This document shows, piece after piece, positions 1-10,435 of a stretch of 64,000 nucleotides of DNA. Source of the DNA: Hyperoodon ampullatus (taxonomy: Eukaryota; Chordata; Mammalia; Artiodactyla; Ziphiidae); assembly GCA_949752795.1 (NCBI GenBank), contig CATKHW010000563.1, forward strand, positions 186,001 through 250,000. Direction: 5' to 3'. The first letter of the stretch is position 1, and the number at the start of each line of letters is the position of its first letter. Made by a program: the position numbers and the translations under genes. The notes below the pieces were generated by a model that worked only from the letters and a program-made list of their open reading frames with translations, was not told the origin of the DNA and did not search any database.

Positions 1-3000
1 TCTTCATAAGTGATATCTTATGATAAGTTGCTTTTTCTGTGTGACTTATTTCACTTAGAATCATCGAACATGAATCCACTCATTTTGCTGCTACTGGTCT
101 TATGACATTGATTTCATGGGTGAGGGATATTCCATCGTACGTAAGTACCACAATTTTTTGAACCATTTTTATATTTCCTGGGATATTTAAGGTGTACCCA
201 AGTTGAGGTTCTGGTAAGCAGTGCAGCCCTAAACGTTGGGGTGGCTCTGGCTTATTGATTTTCAGTTTTCCCAAGGTATATTCCCTAGACTGGAAGTGCC
301 CTTGGCTCTGTAGCTCTGTTGTTTACTTGTTTTAGGGAACACAGTTCACTCCACCAGAGAGGCAGTTGGCAATTTACATCCTGCCAATCAGCATAACAAT
401 GCTCCCTGTTCTCCAGGGCCTGTCTTGCCTTTCTGGTTTTTACACATTTTGTGGATGTCCCTTTTGACCGGTGGGAAGTGATACTTCTTTGTAGTGCAGA
501 TTTGCATTGTCCACTTGCTTGCTTGGCCAAAAAGGGCATATGCGTTATCTCCTAAATATAATCAGGAGAAAACGCATATGCCCTATTTGGCCAAGTGCAT
601 CATTGTCGAAGTTGTGCCCCTCTTCCTGTGCTTTAAAGGCGATTCCAACATACCTCTTGAAATCTCTTTCCTGCTATTCTGCCTCGCTTTCAAGCTGCCT
701 CAATGCCTTCCGTCAACAGATTTTTGGATGATAGTTGTAATTTATTACTGTGCCAGTTTGTGAATTGCTGTGCCCTGAGCTCCATTTTTCAACTCGTTTT
801 TTTGTGAGATGAACGCAAGACCAATATTTTGGTTCAGTACCTATACTGGTTCCCAGTGGGTGGCTGAGACTTTGGTTAATTCTTCTTCCTGCCAGGAAAT
901 TAGAGTGACATGTGCCCGTCCAAATGCCAAACAGCTACTCTCTCATTGGTTCTCCCTCTTCCCTTTCATCCTCTGCCTAATTGGCAACGTGTGCGAACCA
1001 GGAGGTTAGATGTGCTGTCACTCTACGTTGGGAGATTGATAGTAAAGCAGTTTGAAAGTCAAACGTGAGCACCAGGAGAGGGACTATTAGTTGAGATTTA
1101 GAAACCTTTCGTATTCACAGTGTGTCCATTCTCTAGGTTTCCTTTACATGTTATAGCTCTAGTAATATTCCCTTCAACCTGGAGAGTTGGGACCCATGGA
1201 ATGGGTGCCATGCATTATTGCTTTAAATGGTCTGCATTTGCTCAACCAATCTCACCAATCCCCTCAGTCCCAAGTTTTCAGCATTATGCAACAACCACCT
1301 GTAATTGTAGTTAGGGTTATTCCAGGTTTCATCAGAGACCCTGAAGGAATTGGAAAGAATTTCCCTGTTTTTTTTGTTTTGTTTTTGAAATTCCTTTTTA
1401 TAGTGGGTTTGAGCTGATTCTCGCTGCCATGTTTATGCCAGTCTAGACACACTTGATTCCCTTACAGAGACATATCAATAAATAGGTTTTAAGATTCTTA
1501 ATAGTCAGATGTATTCCTCTGCTGGAATTATGGGGTTTTGAGTCCCTTTCACTGAGGAAGGTGTATGTCTTGTCTATTCCATAGTTGGTGTTTGGAATGG
1601 TACCTGTGCTTATATTAAACTCTGGTTTTATAGATCACGCCACCTCTCCTTCCCCCTTAAGAAAACATAAGAGTGTTTTCTAAATGTGAGACACTGTTTT
1701 CTTTCCTAACTCATTTCATGTGTAGCCATGTTTACAGGATATTCATAAGTGATATCTTATGATCAGTTTCTTTTTCTGTGTGACTTATTTCACTTAGAAT
1801 CATCGTAACTGAATCCACTCATTTTGCTGCTACTGGTCTTATGACATTGATTTCATGGCTGAGGGATATTCCATCGTACGTAATTACCACAATTCTTTGA
1901 ACCATTTTTATATTTCCTAGGATATTTAAGGTGTACCCAAGTTGAGGTTATTGTAAGCAGGGCAGCCCTAAACTTTGGGTTGGCTGTGTCTTATTGATTT
2001 TCAGTTTTCCCAAGGTATATTCCCTAGACTGGAAGTGCCCTTGGCTCTGTAGCTCTGTTGTTTACTTGTTTTAGGGAACACAATGCACTCCTACAGAGAG
2101 GCAGTTGGCTATTTACATCCCGCCTATCAGCAAAATAAGTCTTCTTGTTCTCCAGGGCATGTCTTGCCTTTCTGGTTTTTACACATTTTGTGGATGTCCC
2201 TTTTGACCGGTGGGAAGTGATACTTCTTTGTAGTGCAGATTTGCACTGGCGCTTGCTTGCTTGGCCAAAAAGGACGTATGCGTTTTCACCTGAATATATT
2301 CAGGAGAAAACGCATACGCCCTTTTTGGCCAAGTGCATCATTGTCGAAGTTGTGCCCCTCTTCCTGTGCTTTAAAGGCGATTCCAACGTACCTCTTGAAA
2401 TCTGTTTCCTGCTATTATGCCTTGCTTTCAAGTCGGCCTCGTTGCCTTCTCTCAACAGATTTTTGGACGATAGTTGTCCATTATTACTCTGCCAGTTTGT
2501 GAATTGCTGTGCCCCTGAGCTCCATTTTTCAAATCGTTTTTTGTGAGCTAAATGCAAGTCCAAAATTTTGGTTCTGGACCTATACTGGTTCCCCGTGGTA
2601 GGCTGAAACTTTGGTTAATTCTTCTTACTTCCGGGAAATTAGAGTGACATGTGCCTTTCTAAATGCCTTACAGCTACTCTGTCCTTGGTTCTCCCCCTTT
2701 CCTTTCATCCTCTGCCAAATTGGCAACCTGTGCGAACCAGTAGGTTAAAGGGGCTGTCTCTCCAAGTTGGGACATTGATAGTAAACCAGTTGGAAATTCA
2801 AACTGGAGCACCAGGAGAGGGACTATTCGTTGAGTTTTAGAAACATTTCGTATTTACAGTGTGTCCATTCCCTAGGTTTCCCGTACATGTAATAACTGTA
2901 GTAATATTCCCTTCAAAGTGGAGAGTTGAGACCCATGGAATGGGTGCCATGCATTATTGGTTTAAATGGTCTGCATTTGCTCACCCAATGTCACTAATCC

Positions 3001-3248
3001 TCTCAGTCCCAAGTGTCCTGCCTTATGCCACATCCAGCTGTCATTGTAGATAGGGTCTTTCCATGTTTCATCAGAGACCCTGAAGGAATTGTAAAGAATT
3101 TCCCTGTTTTTTTGTTTTGTTTTTGAAATTCCTTTTTATAGTGGGTTTGAGCTGATTCTCGCTGCCATGTTTATGCCAGTCTAGACACACTTGATTCCCT
3201 TACGGAGACATATCAATACATAGGTTTTAAGATTCTTACTAGTCAGAT
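1..3248 (+). repeat. Left copy of a duplicated 3.25-kb segment
   Basis: This segment matches 55651-58898 base for base apart from about ten substitutions, with no indel seen between the copies. Other unit pairs of different type are clearly less alike. The copy may begin before the window, so 3.25 kb is a minimum. Confidence 0.92.
3..1741 (+). repeat. Satellite unit U1 (edge type)
   Basis: A divergent edge unit of 1739 bp, almost identical to U33 (55653-57391) with only a few substitutions, such as G/C at 120 and G/T at 628. Its palindrome (522-595) is imperfect, with GTTATCTCC in the left arm and CCCTATTTGG in the right. Confidence 0.95.
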
Positions 3249-3479
3249 ATTTTCCTCTGCGGGAAATATGGGGTTTTGAGTCCCTTTCACTGAGGACGGT
3301 GTAGGTCTTGTCTATTCCATAGTTGGTTTTTGGAACGGTACCTGTGCTTATATCAAACTCTGGTTTTATGCATCACCCCACCTCTCCTTCCCCCTTAAGC
3401 AGGTATAAGAGTGTTTTCTAAATGTGAGACACTGTTCTCTTTCCTAACTCAGTTGAAGTGTAGCCATGTTTACAGGATC
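1742..3479 (+). repeat. Satellite unit U2 (edge type switching to core type)
   Basis: Its first 1.5 kb is almost identical to U34 (from 57392), but after a switch between 3106 and 3248 it follows core-type sequence, such as CAGATATTTTCC and GAGGACGGTG. The palindrome (2260-2333) has left-arm changes AGGACG and TTTTCACC against the right arm. Confidence 0.95.
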
Positions 3480-3633
3480 TTCATAAGTGATATCTTATGA
3501 TAAGTTTCTTTTTCTGTGTGACTTATTTCACTTAGAATCATCGTACCCGAATCCACCCATTTTGCTGCTACTGGTCTTATGACATTGATTTCATGGCTGA
3601 GGGATATTCCATCGTACGTAAGTACCACAATTT
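3470..3633 (-). pseudogene. Remnant of the L1 ORF2 C-terminal coding region (one example, repeated in each unit)
   Basis: Two minus-strand stretches keep L1 ORF2-like amino acids in different frames. Complement of 3580-3633 reads KLWYLRTMEYPSAMKSMS, which resembles the tryptophan-tyrosine...TMEYYSAI block near the ORF2 end. Complement of about 3479-3535, in another frame, reads ILSEISHTEKETYHKISLM, resembling the terminal ORF2 block rich in Glu and Lys. A frameshift lies between them, so this is a dead coding remnant. The 93-codon open frame spanning it recurs in nearly every core unit (for example 3470-3751, 5209-5490) only because the units are copies of each other. No promoter, start context or complete domain is present, so I do not call it a gene. 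Confidence 0.75.
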
Positions 3634-3998
3634 TTTGAACCATGTTTATATTTTCTGGGATACTTAAGGTGTATCCAAGTTGAGGTCCTTGTATGCAGTG
3701 CAGCCCTAAATTTTGGGGTGGCTCTGTCTTATTGATTTTCAGTTTTCCCAAGGTATATTCCCTAGACTGGTAGTGCCCTTGGCTCTGTAGCTCTGTTCTT
3801 TACTTGTTTTATGGAACAGAATGCACTCCTCCAGAGAGGCAGTTGGCAATTTACATCCCGCCCATCAGCATAACAAGGCTCCCTGTTCTCCAGGGCCTGT
3901 CTTGCCTTTCTTGTTCTTACACATTTTGTGGATGTCCCTTTTGACCGGTGGGAAGTGATACTTCTTTGTAGTGCAGATTTGCATTGCCCGCTTGCTTG

Positions 3999-4072
3999 CT
4001 TGGCCAAAAAGGGCGTATGCGTTTTCTCCTGAATATATTCAGGAGAAAACGCATACGCCCTTTTTGGCCAAG
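3999..4072. repeat. 74-bp perfect palindrome, spacerless (one per unit; first perfect copy)
   Basis: The left arm begins CTTGGCCAAAAAGGGCGTAT and runs to CTCCTGAATA; the right arm is its exact reverse complement, meeting at 4035/4036 with no loop bases. Arms are 37 bp. It starts 519 bp (518-520) after the phase point of each unit: 522, 2260, 3999, 5738, 7477, 9216, 10955, 12694, 14433, 16172, 17910, 19649, 21388, 23126, 24864, 26603, 28342, 30081, 31820, 33559, 35298, 37036, 38775, 40514, 42255, 44005, 45745, 47483, 49223, 50961, 52698, 54436, 56172, 57910 and 59649. Copies are perfect in most core units and imperfect in U1, U2, U13, U14, U20, U26, U28 and U30-U35. It can in principle extrude a long cruciform. 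It has no flanking terminal repeat or transposase-like frame. Confidence 0.97.
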
Positions 4073-4845
4073 TGCATCATTGTCGAAGTTGTGCCCCTCT
4101 TCCTGTGCTTTAAAGGCGATTCCAACGTACCTCTTGAAATCTGTTTCCTGCTATTCTGCCTCGCTTTCAAGTCCGCCTCGTTGCCTTCCCTCAACAGATT
4201 TTTGGACGAGAGTTGTCCTTTATTACTCGGCCAGTTTGTGAATTGCTGTGCCCCTGAGCTCCATTTTTCAACTCGTTTTTGGTGAGCTGACCGCAAGTCC
4301 AAAATTTTGGTTCAGGACCTATACTGGTTCCCGGTGGGTGGCTGAGAATTTGGTTAATTCTTCTTCCTGCCGGGAAATTACAGTGATATGTGCCCGTCCA
4401 AATGCCTAACAGCTACTCTCTCATTGGTTCTCCCTCTTCCCTTTCATCCTCTGCCAAATTGGCAACCTGTGCGAACCAAGAGGTTAAAGGGGCTGTCTCT
4501 CCAAGTTGGGAGGTTGATAGTAAAGCAGACGGAAAGTCAAACCGGAGCACCAGGAGAGGGACTATTCGTTGAGTTTTAGAAACCTTTCGTATTCACAGTG
4601 TGTCCGTTCCCTAGGTTTCCCGAACATGTTATAGCTGTAGTACTATTCCCTTCAACCTGGAGAGTTCGGACCCATGGAATGGGTGCCATGCATTATTGCT
4701 TTAAAGGGTCTGCATTTGCTCACCCAATCTCACCAAGCATCTCAGTCCCAAGTGTCCCTCCTTATGCCACATCCAGCTGTCATTGTAGATAGGGTCATTC
4801 CAGCTTTCATCAGAGACCCTGAAGGAATTGTAAAGAATTTCCCAG

Positions 4846-4863
4846 TTTTTTTGTTTTGTTTTT
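4846..4863 (-). repeat. T-rich tract (A-rich on the minus strand), possible L1 poly(A) relic
   Basis: The plus strand reads TTTTTTTGTTTTGTTTTT here, so the minus strand is A-rich with two interruptions. The tract recurs in every unit about 270 bp before the recognisable L1 3' UTR, which is downstream of the L1 3' UTR in L1 orientation. That is where a poly(A) tail would lie. If so, the L1-derived part of the unit is nearer 890 bp than 620 bp. The tract varies between units: U13, U14 and U21 have lost the AG before it (at about 22233, 23971 and 36143), and U24, U26 and U28 have a longer first T run and GTTTTC in place of GTTTTG. Confidence 0.4.
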
Positions 4864-5117
4864 GAAATTCATTTTTATAGTGGGTTTGAGCTGATTCTCG
4901 CTGCCATGTTTATGCCAGTCTAGACACACTTGATTCCCTTACGGAGACATATCAATACATAGGTTTTAAGATTCTTACTAGTCAGATATTTTCCTCTGCG
5001 GGAAATATGGGGTTTTGAGTCCCTTTCACTGAGGACGGTGTAGGTCTTGTCTATTCCATAGTTGGTTTTTGGAACGGTACCTGTGCTTATATCAAACTCT
5101 GGTTTTATGCATCACCC

Positions 5118-5737
5118 CACCTCTCCTTCCCCCTTAAGCAGGTATAAGAGTGTTTTCTAAATGTCAGACACTGTTCTCTTTCCTAACTCAGTTCAAGTGT
5201 AGCCATGTTTACAGGATCTTCATAAGTGATATCTTATGATAAGTTTCTTTTTCTGTGTGACTTATTTCACTTAGAATCATCGTACCTGAATCCACCCATT
5301 TTGTTGCTACTGGGCTTATGACATTGATTTCATGGCTGAGGGATATTCCATCGTACGTAAGTACCACAATTTTTTGAACCATGTTTATATTTTCTGGGAT
5401 ACTTAAGGTGTATCCAAGTTGAGGTCCTTGTATGCAGTGCAGCCCTAAATTTTGGGGTGGCTCTGTCTTATTGATTTTCAGTTTTCCCAAGGTATATTCC
5501 CTAGACTGGTAGTGCCCTTGGCTCTGTAGCTCTGTTCTTTACTTGTTTTAGGGAACAGAATGCACTCCTCCAGAGAGGCAGTTGGCAATTTACATCCCGC
5601 CCATCAGCATAACAAGGCTCCCTGTTCTCCAGGGCCTGTCTTGCCTTTCTTGTTCTTACACATTTTGTGGATGTCCCTTTTGACCGGTGGGAAGTGATAC
5701 TTCTTTGTAGTGCAGATTTGCATTGCCCGCTTGCTTG
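5118..5737 (-). mobile_element. L1 (LINE-1) 3'-end fragment inside each satellite unit (one example)
   Basis: This is one example; the same segment recurs in every unit, ending at the palindrome. On the minus strand it follows the order of a mammalian L1 3' end: the last part of ORF2, then the 3' UTR. On the plus strand the landmarks in order are CACCTCTCCTTCCCCCTT, GTGTTTTCTAAATGT, AAGTGATATCTTATGAT, GTGACTTATTTCACTTAGAA, TGGCTGAGGGATATTCCATC, AGGCAGTTGGCAATTTACAT, TTTTGACCGGTGGGAAGTGA and GTGCAGATTTGCATT. These correspond, with many substitutions, to the antisense L1 3' region of cetartiodactyls. Recognisable similarity stops at the palindrome. L1 ancestry is clear to me by eye; the exact subfamily needs alignment. 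The fragment has frameshifts and cannot encode a functional reverse transcriptase. Confidence 0.85.
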
Positions 5738-6957
5738 CTTGGCCAAAAAGGGCGTATGCGTTTTCTCCTGAATATATTCAGGAGAAAACGCATACGCCCT
5801 TTTTGGCCAAGTGCATCATTGTCGAAGTTGTGCCCCTCTTCCTGTGCTTTAAAGGCGATTCCAACGTACCTCTTGAAATCTGTTTCCTGCTATTCTGCCT
5901 CGCTTTCAAGTCCGCCTCGTTGCCTTCCCTCAACAGAGTTTTGGACGATAGTTGTCCTTTATTACTCGGCCAGTTTGTGAATTGCTGTGCCCCTGAGCTC
6001 CATTTTTCAACTCGTTTTTGGTGAGCTGACCGCAAGTCCAAAATTTTGGTTCAGGACCTATACTGGTTCCCGGTGGGTGGCTGAGAATTTGGTTAATTCT
6101 TCTTCCTGCCGGGAAATTACAGTGATATGTGCCCGTCCAAATGCCTAACAGCTACTCTCTCATTGGTTCTCCCTCTTCCCTTTCATCCTCTGCCAAATTG
6201 GCAACGTGTGCGAACCAAGAGGTTAAAGGGGCTGTCTCTCCAAGTTGGGAGGTTGATAGTAAAGCAGACGGAAAGTCAAACCGGAGCACCAGGAGAGGGG
6301 CTATTCGTTGAGTTTTAGAAACCTTTCGTATTCACAGTGTGTCCGTTCCCTAGGTTTCCCGAACATGTTATAGCTGTAGTACTATTCCCTTCAACCTGGA
6401 GAGTTCGGACCCATGGAATGGGTGCCATGCATTATTGCTTTAAAGGGTCTGCATTTGTTCACCCAATCTCACCAAGCATCTCAGTCCCAAGTGTCCCTCC
6501 TTATGCCACATCCAGCTGTCGTTGTAGATAGGGTCATTCCAGCTTTCATCAGAGACCCTGAAGGAATTGTAAAGAATTTCCCAGTTTTTTTGTTTTGTTT
6601 TTGAAATTCATTTTTATAGTGGGTTTGAGCTGATTCTCCCTGCCATGTTTATGCCAGTCTAGACACACTTGATTCCCTTACGGAGACATATCAATACATA
6701 GGTTTTAAGATTCTTACTAGTCAGATATTTTCCTCTGCGGGAAATATGGGGTTTTGAGTCCCTTTCACTGAGGACGGTGTAGGTCTTGTCTATTCCATAG
6801 TTGGTTTTTGGAACGGTACCTGTGCTTATATCAAACTCTGGTTTTATGCATCACCCCACTTCTCCTTCCCCCTTAAGCAGGTATAAGAGTGTTTTCTAAA
6901 TGTCAGACACTGTCCTCTTTCCTAACTCAGTTCAAGTGTAGCCATGTTTACAGGATG
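5219..6957 (+). repeat. Satellite unit U4 (core; La/RA)
   Basis: Core unit with left type La and right type RA. Private marks are CAACAGAGTTTTGG near 5935 and CTGCATTTGTTCACC near 6450; the latter is shared with U20. The palindrome is perfect. Confidence 0.95.
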
Positions 6958-8696
6958 TTCATAAGTGATATCTTATGATAAGTTTCTTTTTCTGTGTGAC
7001 TTATTTCACTTAGAATCATCGTACCTGAATCCACCCATTTTGTTGCTACTGGGCTTATGACATTGATTTCATGGCTGAGGGATATTCCATCATACGTAAG
7101 TACCACAATTTTTTGAACCATGTTTATATTTTCTGGGATACTTAAGGTGTATCCAAGTTGAGGTCCTTGTATGCAGTGCAGCCCTAAATTTTGGGGTGGC
7201 TCTGTCTTATTGATTTTCAGTTTTCCCAAGGTATATTCCCTAGACTGGTAGTGCCCTTGGCTCTGTAGCTCTGTTCTTTACTTGTTTTATGGAACAGAAT
7301 GCACTCCTCCAGAGAGGCAGTTGGCAATTTACATCCCGCCCATCAGCATAACAAGGCTCCCTGTTCTCCAGGGCCTGTCTTGCCTTTCTTGTTCTTACAC
7401 ATTTTGTGGATGTCCCTTTTGACCGGTGGGAAGTGATACTTCTTTGTAGTGCAGATTTGCATTGCCCGCTTGCTTGCTTGGCCAAAAAGGGCGTATGCGT
7501 TTTCTCCTGAATATATTCAGGAGAAAACGCATACGCCCTTTTTGGCCAAGTGCATCATTGTCGAAGTTGTGCCCCTCTTCCTGTGCTTTAAAGGCGATTC
7601 CAACGTACCTCTTGAAATCTGTTTCCTGCTATTCTGCCTCACATTCAAGTCCGCCTCGTTGCCTTCCCGCAACAGATTTTTGGACGAGAGTTGTCCTTTA
7701 TTACTCGGCCAGTTTGTGAATTGCTGTGCCCCTGAGCTCCATTTTTCAACTCGTTTTTGGTGAGCTGACCGCAAGTCCAAAATTTTGGTTCAGGACCTAT
7801 ACTGGTTCCCGGTGGGTGGCTGAGAATTTGGTTAATTCTTCTTCCTGCCGGGAAATTACAGTGATATGTGCCCGTCCAAATGCCTAACAGCTACTCTCTC
7901 ATTGGTTCTCCCTCTTCCCTTTCATCCTCTGCCAAATTGGCAACGTGTGCGAGCCAAGAGGTTAAAGGGGCTGTCTCTCCAAGTTGGGAGGTTGATAGTA
8001 AAGCAGACGGAAAGTCAAACCGGAGCACCAGGAGAGGGACTATTCGTTGAGTTTTAGAAACCTTTCGTATTCACAGTGTGTCCGTTCCCTAGGTTTCCCG
8101 AACATGTTATAGCTGTAGTACTATTCCCTTCAACCTGGAGAGTTCGGACCCATGGAATGGGTGCCATGCATTATTGCTTTAAAGGGTCTGCATTTGCTCA
8201 CCCAATCTCACCAAGCATCTCAGTCCCAAGTGTCCCTCCTTATGCCACATCCAGCTGTCGTTGTAGATACGGTCATTCCAGCTTTCATCAGAGACCCTGA
8301 AGGAATTGTAAAGAATTTCCCAGTTTTTTTGTTTTGTTTTTGAAATTCCTTTTTATAGTGGGTTTGAGCTGATTCTCGCTGCCATGTTTATGCCAGTCTA
8401 GACACACTTGATTCCCTTACGGAGACATATCAATACATAGGTTTTAAGATTCTTACTAGTCAGATATTTTCCTCTGCGGGAAATATGGGGTTTTGAGTCC
8501 CTTTCACTGAGGACGGTGTAGGTCTTGTCTATTCCATAGTTGGTTTTTGGAACGGTACCTGTGCTTATATCAAACTCTGGTTTTATGCATCACCCCACCT
8601 CTCCTTCCCCCTTAAGCAGGTATAAGAGTGTTTTCTAAATGTCAGACACTGTTCTCTTTCCTAACTCAGTTCAAGTGTAGCCATGTTTACAGGATC
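6958..8696 (+). repeat. Satellite unit U5 (core; La/RA)
   Basis: Core unit, La/RA, with CCTTCCCGCAACAG, GTGCGAGCCAAG and GTAGATACGGTC. Most of these marks recur in U15, U17 and U22 and define a sub-haplotype. The palindrome is perfect. Confidence 0.95.
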
Positions 8697-10435
8697 TTCA
8701 TAAGTGATATCTTATGATAAGTTTCTTTTTCTGTGTGACTTATTTCACTTAGAATCATCGTACCTGAATCCACCCATTTTGTTGCTACTGGGCTTATGAC
8801 ATTGATTTCATGGCTGAGGGATATTCCATCGTACGTAAGTACCACAATTTTTTGAACCATGTTTATATTTTCTGGGATACTTAAGGTGTATCCAAGTTGA
8901 GGTCCTTGTATGCAGTGCAGCCCTAAATTTTGGGGTGGCTCTGTCTTATTGATTTTCAGTTTTCCCAAGGTATATTCCCTAGACTGGTAGTGCCCTTGGC
9001 TCTGTAGCTCTGTTCTTTACTTGTTTTAGGGAACAGAATGCACTCCTCCAGAGAGGCAGTTGGCAATTTACATCCCGCCCATCAGCATAACAAGGCTCCC
9101 TGTTCTCCAGGGCCTGTCTTGCCTTTCTTGTTCTTACACATTTTGTGGATGTCCCTTTTGACCGGTGGGAAGTGATACTTCTTTGTAGTGCAGATTTGCA
9201 TTGCCCGCTTGCTTGCTTGGCCAAAAAGGGCGTATGCGTTTTCTCCTGAATATATTCAGGAGAAAACGCATACGCCCTTTTTGGCCAAGTGCATCATTGT
9301 CGAAGTTGTGCCCCTCTTCCTGTGCTTTAAAGGCGATTCCAACGTACCTCTTGAAATCTGTTTCCTGCTATTCTGCCTCGCTTTCAAGTCCGCCTCGTTG
9401 CCTTCCCTCAACAGATTTTTGGACGAGAGTTGTCCTTTATTACTCGGCCAGTTTGTGAATTGCTGTGCCCCTGAGCTCCATTTTTCAACTCGTTTTTGGT
9501 GAGCTGACCGCAAGTCCAAAATTTTGGTTCAGGACCTATACTGGTTCCCGGTGGGTGGCTGAGAATTTGGTTAATTCTTCTTCCTGCCGGGAAATTACAG
9601 TGATATGTGCCCGTCCAAATGCCTAACAGCTACTCTCTCATTGGTTCTCCCTCTTCCCTTTCATCCTCTGTCAAATTGGCAACCTGTGCGAACCAAGAGG
9701 TTAAAGGGGCTGTCTCTCCAAGTTGGGAGGTTGATAGTAAAGCAGACGGAAAGTCAAACCGGAGCACCAGGAGAGGGACTATTCGTTGAGTTTTAGAAAC
9801 CTTTCGTATTCACAGTGTGTCCGTTCTCTAGGTTTCCCGCACATGTTATAGCTGTAGTACTATTCCCTTCAACCTGGAGAGTTCGGACCCATGGAATGGG
9901 TGCCATGCATTATTGCTTTAAAGGGTCTGCATTTGCTCACCCAATCTCACCAATCGTCTCAGTCCCAAGTGTCCCTCCTTATGCCACATCCAGCTGTCGT
10001 TGTAGATAGGGTCATTCCAGCTTTCATCAGAGACCCTGAAGGAATTGTAAAGAATTTCCCAGTTTTTTTGTTTTGTTTTTGAAATTCCTTTTTATAGTGG
10101 GTTTGAGCTGATTCTCGCTGCCATGTTTATGCCAGTCTAGACACACTTGATTCCCTTACGGAGACATATCAATACATAGGTTTTAAGATTCTTACTAATC
10201 AGATATTTTCCTCTGAGGGAAATATGGGGTTTTGAGTCCCATTCACTGAGGACGGTGTAGGTCTTGTCTATTCCATAGTTGGTTTTTGGAACGGTACCTG
10301 TGCTTATATCAAACTCTGGTTTTATGCATCACCCCACCTCTCCTTCCCCCTTAAGCAGGTATAAGAGTGTTTTCTAAATGTCAGACACTGTTCTCTTTCC
10401 TAACTCAGTTCAAGTGTAGCCATGTTTACAGGATC
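8697..10435 (+). repeat. Satellite unit U6 (core; La/RB)
   Basis: Core unit, La/RB, with CTTACTAATCAG and CTCTGAGGGAAA near its end. These marks recur in U10 and U23 (U9 shares the first); each of U6, U10 and U23 is followed by an Lb unit. The palindrome is perfect. Confidence 0.95.

Larger units (their letters stand above)
3480..5218 (+). repeat. Satellite unit U3 (core; Lc/RA)
   Basis: The first core unit. Left-half type Lc with TTTATGGAACAG, right-half type RA with CTGTCATTGTAG. The palindrome is perfect. Confidence 0.95.

Noticed and set aside
2145..2546. 133-codon open frame (also 57795-58196), the longest in the satellite
   Set aside because: It exists only in the duplicated edge unit, where a change creates an upstream ATG and keeps the frame open through L1-derived antisense sequence and the palindrome. 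No homologous protein is recognisable.
3999..4072. Palindrome as an intrinsic terminator, or as a transposon terminal repeat
   Set aside because: The host is a mammal, the hairpin has no loop, and the L1 sequence on one side lacks target-site duplications visible by eye. No transposase is present.
3971..4285. 104-codon plus-strand open frame, repeated once per unit, with overlapping frames on both strands
   Set aside because: It spans the palindrome, so both strands are open by symmetry. It recurs only because units are copies, has no recognisable domain, and unit differences include changes that alter amino acids freely.
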